Assembly: GCA_030762175.1 (NCBI GenBank)
Contig: CM060831.1
Span: 85,018,001-85,082,000, forward strand
DNA length: 64,000 nucleotides
Reading direction: 5' to 3'
Origin: Metallyticus violacea
Taxonomy: Eukaryota > Arthropoda > Insecta > Mantodea > Metallyticidae
Below the pieces are notes generated by a model. The model searched no databases. It was not told the DNA's origin and was given only the letters and a program-made list of their open reading frames with translations. Below are positions 56,305 through 64,000 of the stretch, piece by piece. How positions within the stretch are numbered: position 1 is the first letter of the stretch; each line of letters opens with the position of its first letter. A program made the position numbers and the translations under genes.

Positions 56305-56578
56305 TTTACGCACGCTCTTTAACATCTCAGATCATCAAGCGTCCCATTCAATTCAGGACGTGAAACAGCCGACAAATTTTGCTCAGAGGCCTCTTCTTTC
56401 AGGTTGTTCTTTTTTGTGCCGTAAATGTGCGACACGGGAACCAAGACTTTACTTCCCTTCCGAAGGAAGCCATACTCAGGATTTTTACGCCCGAAAAAAA
56501 CCATCGATCCTGGCCGGGTTTGAACCCGCGATCTCGAGTTTAGGAGGTAAGTATGGTTAACACTGCACCACCAGGACT
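56305..56578 (-). mobile_element. tRNA-derived SINE, family B, minus strand
   Basis: In reverse complement GTCCTGGTGGTGCAGTGTTA (A box), CGCGGGTTCAAACCC (B box), CCAGGAT, the family body (TTCGGGCGTAAAAATCCTGA, GTTCCCGTGTCGCACATTTA) and the tail GAGCGTGCGTAAATAAA. It abuts the LINE fragment to its right. Confidence 0.88.
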
Positions 56579-56584
56579 AAGAGA

Positions 56585-57530
56585 GTGTTTGGCGTGTGCT
56601 CTCGTAGGCCTTGGTGTTTGGAGGATGTCCTCTATGAAGATGGTTTCTTTCTTTTAGACATGTCACTCTTGACGGCGGTGTCTTGCCGATACCCAGAATT
56701 CGTTTCATATAGCTGACTTTGACTTTTCTAGTGTTAAGAATTCGTTGATTTTTAGCTTGTCCCAGATTATGTGGATCTCGTAAGTTGCTATGGCTGCTTT
56801 GAATAGTATCATTGCTCCTTTTATTGAGAGTTTTGGGGCTGTTGGATGTTGTAAATTGCTTTTATTGCAGTTCTTTCTTTTACATGAGTGTTGAAGGATA
56901 TCTGTGTTGTTTGAAGAGTAATTCCACGATATTTGCATATTTGGGCACTATTTCTAGTGGTTAAGGATCAGTGTGTCCTTTGGTGTGAGTTTACCACCTT
57001 TTCTGAAAATCATTTGTTTGGTTTTTCCGTAATTTATTTGTAGGTCGTTTTCCAAGGCCCATTATTTAGCACATTTTGCAGCTCTACTTTACTTTCTGAA
57101 TCTGCGTCTGCGGAAAGTATGAGTGTTGCTGAGCTATCCATAAAGCTCTTTGTAATGTCTGCTGATCGAATCTCTTGTAGTACTCCGTTTGTTTGAATTA
57201 TAATCTTGGATAGGGTGATATCATGATATTTGAATGTGGTTGTATCTGAGCATATCTGACAGTACTTTTGTTATTCATGGGTGCCACAAATTAACCGGCT
57301 GAGTTTTCCTATTAGCGTTGCTCGATTGATAGTGTTGAAAGCTTTGCTATAGTGTATAAAAACTACAAAATATTTTTTTCCAATAACGTCTGAATAGCAA
57401 CGAATCATTATCACGAAATATAGCCAGATGATAGAAGAATGACATAAGTCGACTACTGACTGTATGAACAGATCTACACAGATGGGAATGGAGAGTGAAA
57501 GGGAAAGCATCATCCGACCGTTGTAATTTA
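56585..57530 (-). mobile_element. LINE fragment, RT middle to end
   Basis: Minus strand in order: YFVVFIHYSKAFNTINRATL (motif A, with Asp replaced by Asn-Thr-Ile context, near 57330), IIQTNGVLQEIRSADITKS (corrupted motif B, near 57180), FSEKVVNSHQ, RGITLQTTQISFNTHVKER (near 56880), LFKAAIATYEIHIIWDKLKI (near 56770) and RILGIGKTPPSRV (56690). This is a degenerate non-LTR RT of a type common in insects. Clade not resolved. Confidence 0.75.
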
Positions 57531-58225
57531 AAGTTATATTTTAGAGAGATTATTGATGGATTATGAGGAGATAAAAGAATAGAAGGAAAAATGGAATTAA
57601 AAAATCGGAAAATAAATCACCATATTTTTATGTTAAAAATGAACAGCTTGTTTTAAATAAATGATAACTGGACTTGCCGAATTTTCTTCAGCCCGTTAAA
57701 CGCAGTTTTTTAAAGTCTGACGCTGAGCCAACTTTTAGTTCAATGTATGTTTGCTGCTATTATCTTTGAGTAAATTCCTGATTATCACAATCTTTTCGCG
57801 TTTGCACAATAAAGGCCTACAGGTACGAGTTTAGTTTTTGACTTGATTATTTATAGACCATTCGTACAAGACAGAAAACCTAAATACAACAATAGAAAGG
57901 GGAAACATATCCAACTATGGTAGCATAGTTCATAACAAATGTTTTTTTAGAAAAGTAACGTGTTTTAAGATAACCTTAACTAAGGCATTGTTTCAAGGAA
58001 ATATGAGTATTTTATTAATGAACTCCAGAAAATATAATACCATTAAAACTTAATTTAAACTAACATAACTATTAAAGACAAAAATAAAAGAAATATCACT
58101 GTATTGAGCGAAGATTGAGGCTTTTTTGTAGCATTATTTTTTTCGCTTCTGTAGTTCAGAGTTTTTACTAAAACATTAATTCGTTTTTATAAAATTACTA
58201 TAATTTTGAAATTATAAATTAATAT
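57531..58225. other. AT-rich sequence, no gene recognised
   Basis: Nothing was recognised between the LINE fragment and the Tc1 element. Confidence 0.5.
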
Positions 58226-59659
58226 GTACTCAAAAAATTACAGGAACTCATGTTTAAATTAAAGCCCCAAAATAAACTTTATACATTTTCATTTTTGACA
58301 GTTTATTTTTATAGATTGAAGAAGTGTGTAAAAATATAATAGATTTTATAACAAACTTTTGTTTCACAGGATTAGAAATACTAACATATTTTTTATTAAT
58401 ACAGAATGTAAAGTGGAAATACTACATTACATTGCTTAGTAGTCAATGTTTCCATGGTTATTTCAACATTCAGTACCTAGTGTGTCCTCCGTAAGCTGCG
58501 ATGACTTCAGAACAACTATCGCACCACCCTCTTATATTTGTGGGATTCTCTCCTATTCTTCAGCGAGTACGTTTGTGAGTTCTCCCAGGTTCTGTGGCAC
58601 AGCAGGACGCTTGCGAACAAGTTTTGCAGCTTATCCTATAGACGCTCAGTCGGACTGAGGTCAAGGACTGCATGCAGACCCCAATTTGGCATTCTTGCAG
58701 GACATCTTTAATATTCCGTGTTGTATGAGATTTGGCATTATCATGCATTAGAAAAAGTTAGGTTCCGTATCAAAAGCAAAGGATACGACATGTTGAAGGA
58801 TAATGTCATTGATGTAAACATCATACGTGCGCTGTGGGACAACAAGCTCTGTCCGAGACTCAATAGTAATGCCAGTCCAAACCATGATCGAACAGCCTCC
58901 AAATCTGTCATGTTTAAAATCGTGGCTGGAGCGGGACGATCACCAGAACGTCTCCATACACGTGTACGACCATCACAACCCGTCAAACGAAATCTTGACT
59001 CGTCTGTGAAGAGAACAGCCTCCCATTGGTGCAGTTGTCAGTTGAGATGATTCTGAGCAAATCTCAGCCTGGCGTCCTTGTGCTCTGTCAAACGAGGGGC
59101 TTGAAACAGGATTCTAGATCTCAACCCTGCATCTCAGAAATCACCACTCCAATTGTTGTTCGTACATCATTTTGTAGATTTGCGTCTGCGCAAAGCTGAT
59201 ATGACAAGATATCTATCCTGTACCTGTGTTATCTTCTTCTTACGCCCTTGTCCGGGCCACCTCTCCAAACGCTATGGATGACAGCAAGGTTGACATGAAG
59301 AATCCTAGAGAACAAGGGAATGGATTGGCCATCTTCAATTCACACAACTGCTGTGTGATTGATGTTTCATTCAGATGTGTCATTGCTCTGTATTGGCCTC
59401 AGAGAACACAAAATAACAATTTCCGACCACAGATTGCTGTTAAAATATGTTTTTTTTTAAAAAAATAATAATAAGTCAAAGAGTGCTCACTTTGGTTTCA
59501 ACAGTTCTTGAAACTTCACTAATTTATTCAGAGAAAGACTAACAAATCCTAAAATATGTTTATTCTAGTTTTAAGCAATACTTTAAAACAACCTCTTACA
59601 GTCAAAAATTACATTTTATCAGTATTTATTTAAACATGTGTTCTAATTTTTTGAGTGTA
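58226..59659 (-). mobile_element. Tc1-type element with TIRs, about 1.43 kb
   Basis: The left end GTACTCAAAAAATTACAGGA then ACTCATGTTTAAAT pairs with the right end, in reverse complement ACACTCAAAAAATTAGAACA then CATGTTTAAATAA. The minus strand encodes a broken Tc1 transposase. A TA dinucleotide lies at each end, though the exact end base is ambiguous. Confidence 0.85.
58460..59060 (-). pseudogene. Tc1 transposase, frameshifted
   Basis: Minus strand in order: RFRLTGCDGRTRVWRRSGDR (first Asp region, near 58985), then in a shifted frame IMVWTGITIESRTELVVPQR (the V-W-G box), YDVYINDIILQHVV and FFLMHDNAKSHTTRNIKDVL (second Asp, near 58740). A damaged S-P-D-L-N-P-I-E region follows, and an AYGGHTRY-type end near 58480. 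Several frame changes make it inactive. Confidence 0.82.
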
Positions 59660-60108
59660 TTAAACTGTAATGTTTAATGTTGGTTAAAACTCATATGAAA
59701 TCAGTTGGAACCTTTATGGAAATATAAGAAAGAACATTTGGAACACTTACAGTGCATTTCCAATAATGAGCATTTATTTAGGAGATTTGAGGAAACTAGT
59801 TCCGTTGATGATAAAAAAAAACTGAAAGAAGAAACGCAATGAACGATGGCATTTCTGCCGAGATAGGTGTGGTAGACAACTACTGAAATAAATGAAAATA
59901 ATAATGATCATCGGAAATGCAGGCATCTTCATGTAAGTATGGTTGTAGAAACTAAGAGTGTGTTTCGGTTGATACCAGTACTTTCAGGCTATATATAAGC
60001 GGAATATATACCATTTTGCTTTAATCATTCTAGAAGAGATTCAAATTAGTACTGCATGACCAGAATTTTTATAAATATAGTACATGTATACTTCTGTCTT
60101 AAGTGGAG
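59660..60108. other. No gene recognised
   Basis: AT-rich. If the candidate gene to the right is real, this holds its 3' UTR; TTTATT at about 59774-59779 gives an AATAAA on the minus strand. Confidence 0.4.
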
Positions 60109-60278
60109 TCAACACACCAAATTGAAGGATTTAGTCTGAAAATAATTATTAAGTTTTAATATACGTTGGTTCTCATATTTCTTCATAGAAGATGAACTGG
60201 AATAATAGAGTGCTACATCAGTGCAGACTGAGGGGTCACGGCTACAGATGTAACAGATCTGCAGGATGGGGCACACAG
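60109..60278 (-). CDS. Candidate terminal exon of an unrecognised minus-strand gene
   Basis: The acceptor TTATCCTTTAGCAG precedes the exon, which with two leading bases reads VCPILQICYICSRDPSVCTD, VALYYSSSSSMKKYENQ and a further 17 residues to TGA at 60109. It is cysteine-rich at the start. Its entry phase (two bases) fits the exit phase of 61275-61477. The frame also stays open upstream to 60402, so another acceptor is possible. No domain recognised. Confidence 0.3.
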
Positions 60279-61274
60279 CTGCTAAAGGATAAGAAATATT
60301 TTTGGAGATCCTGTTGTCAGCAGGCACTTTCCTACACTGGTCTCCACGTCTGACGATCTCAGCCCAGCTGACCCAAAAGAATGAGTTTTGCAGCACATCC
60401 AATTATCCTATAGCAACTGAAAGACAGTTTCTCAAGTACTGGGCAATAACCTAAGATGTCAGCAAAATGTTGTTATGTTGTAGCGGAAATAAATTTGTTT
60501 CTTGCACAAGAAAATGGAATCATTTGTGAATGTTTTTACAATTAATCGTCATTGTTTGGCCAAGAAGATGATGCTTTTGTCGATTCTCTATCTTCAATAT
60601 TATACAATTTATAATATTTTCAAAAATGAAGTCGATTCTCAATGATTTTTTATATAACGGGGGTCTGTAAACTTCAGAAAATGAAGTTAATGCAGGTGTC
60701 TTTTGTTTTTCCCCCCATAGGGTTTACTGGAACACATAAGGAATTAAGTTTTGAATACTAGGAGGTTAGTGAAGATTATGCACATCGCTTAATTTTGTTA
60801 GTGCAAGTAATTAACCAGGTTAATTTATACCTATATTAGTGATGCTTTCCCACGCGGCGACATCCGGCTGGCCTGCTAACCGGCCAAGGAGCAGCACGCT
60901 TGCCCATAGGCAAAACACTCCGGGGGAAAACAGAACTGATCGCACGGTATTTAAGCATGAAACGGGAGGCAGTAAATGCTCTTCATGCTTCTAGGTAAAG
61001 TGGATTGAGCGAGATAGGTAATTAGTATATAACTATAAGCCATTGAGAGTGACATTTAAAATCTTTTTCATTAATTCTTGAAAATACATTTTAAGTTTTT
61101 ACAACATGTTTCAGATGTCACGATTTGTGCTAAGATATAGTTTTAACAAGTAATGCAATGCAAAGGTGTTGGTCTATCGTAAGTTCTTTTTGTCCATGTC
61201 TAACTCTAGTAATAGCTAAGCCATTCCCGCTGCCATAAGTCAACATTGGGGAGTGAAGCGAGAAAATCTCTTAC
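60279..61274 (-). other. Putative intron; contains a GC-rich patch
   Basis: A patch at about 60850-60950 (CCGGCTGGCCTGCTAACCGG and neighbours) is far more GC-rich than its surroundings but has no recognised RNA or protein signature. Confidence 0.3.
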
Positions 61275-61477
61275 TATTATTCTCCCCTTCTGTTGATGAC
61301 AAGGACTCTGTTGGTTTCTTCAGGGCGAATAAATGAGGGCAGCAAGTTGTTTGTTTGGTGCTACGCTTGTTAGCTCCGCTTGCGGACGCCTTTGCAGTTA
61401 CGGACCCGACCTCTACAGGTTGTTCACTCGCAGCTTTCTTCTCAGAGTGTTCCTCTTCTTCTTTCTCCCACCGATCT
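61275..61477 (-). CDS. Candidate internal exon of an unrecognised minus-strand gene
   Basis: An acceptor (GTGATGCGCAG) and a donor (GTAAGAG) bound 203 nt reading, after one completing base, DRWEKEEEEHSEKKAASEQP, VEVGSVTAKASASGANKRST, KQTTCCPHLFALKKPTESLS and STEGENN. The composition is charged, serine-rich and GC-richer than the flanks, as expected of coding DNA. If the donor is not used the frame runs on to TGA at 61240. Phase fits both neighbours. Function unknown. Confidence 0.38.
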
Positions 61478-61690
61478 CTGCGCATCACATAACAGAAACT
61501 CACGATTTAAAAAAATAATTGTATACTTTTATGAATATTCAGCTTTTAAACATTTTACCACATAAATTGTATAATATGGAAATTTGTCCAAAACACAACC
61601 CATTTTAATGCGGATATTTTCTATAGAGATTGGAGTCTGTTCAATGCAAAACACCAAAAGAACTTTTTTTTTTATTTTGAAACCTCTCAA

Positions 61691-61706
61691 CCCCCCCCCC
61701 CCCCCC
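61691..61706. repeat. Poly-C run of 16 nt
   Basis: 16 consecutive C. The length is likely to be unstable in sequencing. Confidence 0.9.
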
Positions 61707-61754
61707 GCCGGTTTTATGTCAATGTTAAAGAAAGCTAAAGGTGTTACCTGTGAC

Positions 61755-62778
61755 CTGGGCCCTGTTTCACAAAAGTATGGTCTAATACATTACAAGTGTA
61801 TGGACTTGTAACTGTGATTTTTCGTTGTTCTGTTTCACAGAAGTATTAATACTAGTCGGACACTGGTAATTTGTATAAATTTCTCTGTAGGAACATGAGT
61901 AACTTCAAATACTAGCACAAAATTGACTAACTTTTTATGATTTTGGGAATAAGTTGACCTAAATGTTTTAAGTATTAGCGAAAGTGATTATAATGGCGAT
62001 AGGAATATGTATAAAGAAAGAATAAGTGTTATATTTGTGTACAATGATAAAGTTAGGTTAAGTGCAAATGCAGTACGGCTGATATTGACGTTTCCTGTTT
62101 CAAATGCATATTTCAGACCAGCATTTTACTTATTGTATTTTTAACGTTATTGCTACATGCTACGAAAATAATTTCTTTTCGTTCTCTTTTAAAATAATCC
62201 CTTTTGACACAATTCCCACCCACCCTTTTTTTTTCTTATGAGAATGTGATTGTCAAGAAATATGAACTAATTAATAAACACAAAGGGAAATATGAACTAA
62301 TTAATAAATATAAAGGATCAAATGGACTAATAAAATAAATGACCGAGAGCAATTGGGAAGTTCAATTCTTTTGACATCTCTCAGCGACTGAAATTGATGC
62401 TCCTAAATGTAAGGAACCGCAGTCTCAAAGTGGATATTACGCTTCAATATCGACAAATGCATAATAATGTATTTAAATTATCGTTATATCTGAGAAATAA
62501 TACAACATCCATTTAGCAGAAATGACAATAATGCGCTCTGTACATTAAAAATCCCTAAAAAGTGGACATAACCTAATTCAAGGTATAGCGACGTATGGCA
62601 GACAGCTGTTCCTCCATCTTGCTTTTATATGGCGTCACTTGTAACTTTTTATTAATACTTTACAAATGCAGTATTTCTTTCGTAGGACAGAACGTTACAA
62701 GACCATACTTTACAAGGACTTGCACTAATACACTTGCATGTATGTATTAGACCATACTTTTGTGGAATAGGGGCCCAG
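61755..62778. mobile_element. Non-autonomous TIR element, about 1 kb
   Basis: The left end CTGGGCCCTGTTTCACAAAA then GTATGGTCTAATACA is matched by the right end in reverse complement: CTGGGCCCCTATTCCACAAA then AGTATGGTCTAATACA. The interior is AT-rich without a long frame and has an internal repeat of the end motif near 61831 (CTGTTTCACAGAAGTATTAA). No target duplication could be defined, so the superfamily is open. Confidence 0.75.
62259..62321. repeat. 31-bp direct repeat, two copies
   Basis: AAATATGAACTAATTAATAA is followed by ACACAAAGGG in the first unit and ATATAAAGG in the second, inside the TIR element. Confidence 0.75.
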
Positions 62779-62989
62779 AATGTCGTGAACAATCTTGTGG
62801 AATTAATGTGAACAAGCAGGTAAAATTAGTTTTTTAAGTTATTCAGTGCTAATAACGTTTCCTTCCGATTCTATTCTGTATTATTGATACCCATTGTTGA
62901 GATATGTAATTGTGGTTATTGATTTGTATTGCAAGCAATTGGCTTGTATTTCTAGCTGTTTTAATATTTTATTTTCAAGCATATTTTTA

Positions 62990-63086
62990 TTCATAATACA
63001 TAGCACACCTAAAAGGAGAAGTAAGATCATGAACCTTCATGAATTTAGTAATATGACTGTGAGAGACTCATGGACCTACCCTCGTA
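62990..63086. mobile_element. mariner end fragment
   Basis: TCATGGACCTACCCTCGTAA at 63068-63087 is the outer end of the mariner at 54872-56045 (ATGGACCTACCCTCGTA). No opposite end was found in the window, so only a remnant is claimed. Confidence 0.5.
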
Positions 63087-63682
63087 AATGCTTTAAACTC
63101 ACTTTGTTTTCCTAATTTGTTATAACGTTTTTGGTAGATTTTATTGCAATTCAGAAGATATGATTTTGTTCACTATAAAATTTTGATACATATTCTCTTG
63201 TGTATGTTCTTATATGCCATATAAATATTTTAAGAACAATTGAAATTAACAATTAGGATTGATACAGCATTCCATCTGATTACTTGACCATGTGTTCGTT
63301 ATAGGAATTATAGCATAATTTAGGAATTTAAAAGAATGATATACAAATAATAATTTGGGAATAGAAGTTCTTCAAATGATTCAGTCAAATGACAATTCCG
63401 AGAAGTAACCTTTTGTCATTTTCTGTACTTATGCTAATTGAATACACTGAACAGTAATAACATTTGGGCTCAGTTAAATGACACTAAACTTGCAGATTAA
63501 GATTAACATGATATTAATTGGCATAGAATAGAAGTCGAAATAAAGCCGTATAACTATTGCGATTTCATGCATGTAAACAGAGTTAGCAACAACGGGTTAC
63601 ATGAAGAAAAGAATAGTAAAAGGCAGAGTAAGGCGAAGAAGGTAAGAAAAAAGTAAACCAAAATGTTAAAAGAGTATAGCAC

Positions 63683-63849
63683 CTGTTTTCAGCCCGATAA
63701 AGCTTGTACTGTAGCCTCCATTTGCTCGACTTTTGCAGCAGATCTTCTTCGGGTTCTTGCAACGCGGAAGGGGAGCTTTGGACTGACCCGGGGCATTCAC
63801 CTGGACCTGTCGTCAGCTCTTGTGTGTTTGAGGATTCCGCGCCACGAAC
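63683..63849 (-). CDS. Candidate exon of an unrecognised minus-strand gene (most 5' seen)
   Basis: 167 nt lie between an acceptor (TATGTTGCCAG) and a GTGCTA donor (weak), reading VRGAESSNTQELTTGPGECP, GSVQSSPSALQEPEEDLLQK, SSKWRLQYKLYRAEN and leaving AG. Joined to 61477 this gives an Arg codon and continues RDRWEKEEEE without a stop. It stands out as GC-rich against very AT-rich flanks. No start codon is included, so a further 5' exon, probably beyond the window, would be needed. A competing + strand frame overlaps it but lacks a donor. Confidence 0.38.
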
Positions 63850-64000
63850 CTGGCAACATATGAGAAGTGATCAGAAACTACGGTTACAGAGCCTGCAATG
63901 AAACATGTATATAGCCAACTGATAGCACATACATTGGGTTATTTTTCGATATAGTCTTCAAATTGGTTTCACTTGTCGCTTCGTGGGATGAGTTTGAATA

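Noticed and set aside
63663..63901. Two overlapping + strand frames near the right edge
   Set aside because: They overlap the minus-strand candidate exon; an acceptor (TTTTGCAG) exists on this strand but no matching donor, so the minus-strand reading is preferred, at low confidence.
1..64000. CRISPR array, bacterial operon, rRNA or provirus
   Set aside because: No regularly spaced short repeats, no operon-like gene packing, no rRNA landmarks and no LTR/gag-pol-env layout; all reverse transcriptases seen are of LINE or Penelope type.

Overview
The window is animal nuclear DNA, most likely from an insect with a large, repeat-rich genome. It is AT-rich, has spliced C2H2 zinc-finger genes whose N-termini carry I-K-x-E motifs, and is packed with LINEs, Penelope-like retroelements (RT plus GIY-YIG nuclease), mariner/Tc1 and hAT-type relics and two tRNA-derived SINE families. 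A polyneopteran (cockroach, termite or stick-insect type) is my guess from general resemblance only. No bacterial genes, CRISPR arrays or rRNA were seen.

The main architecture is an old tandem segmental duplication. Unit A runs from the left edge to about 15.87 kb and unit B from about 25.14 to 51.21 kb, both on the + strand. Each unit holds a three-exon zinc-finger gene with the same intron phases. Copy A exons are 7227-7349, 11973-12049 and 15004-15439; copy B exons are 32017-32142, 43225-43301 and 47402-47966. In copy A a one-base deletion ends the finger array in finger 3. In copy B an A-to-T change turns a Lys codon into TAA after four fingers, and degenerate fingers continue for about 380 bp. 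Both units also share older transposase fossils upstream: hAT/DUF4371-like, IS630/mariner-like DDE and mariner. Many later insertions sit in only one unit, so the other unit shows the empty site. Unit B is about 10 kb longer mainly because of these.

The most striking structure is in intron 1 of copy B. Two Penelope-like elements lie head to head as an inverted repeat with arms 36152-37640 and 37705-39194 and a 64-bp spacer. The arms are nearly identical, differ in length by exactly one base and share the same inactivating frameshift. At the matching place in unit A there is only a small inverted pair of Penelope tips (9541-9723).

The spacer between the units (15.9-25.1 kb) holds a SINE, a 51-nt poly-T, a 3.6-kb minus-strand LINE with ORF1, AP-endonuclease and C-terminal parts but an internal RT deletion, and a diverged ~160-bp tandem repeat ending in a (CG)n tract. 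Right of unit B (51.2-64 kb) are SINE, LINE, mariner and Tc1 copies and a 1-kb TIR element. There is also a phase-compatible set of three candidate exons on the minus strand (63849 to 60109) that may be an undescribed host gene.
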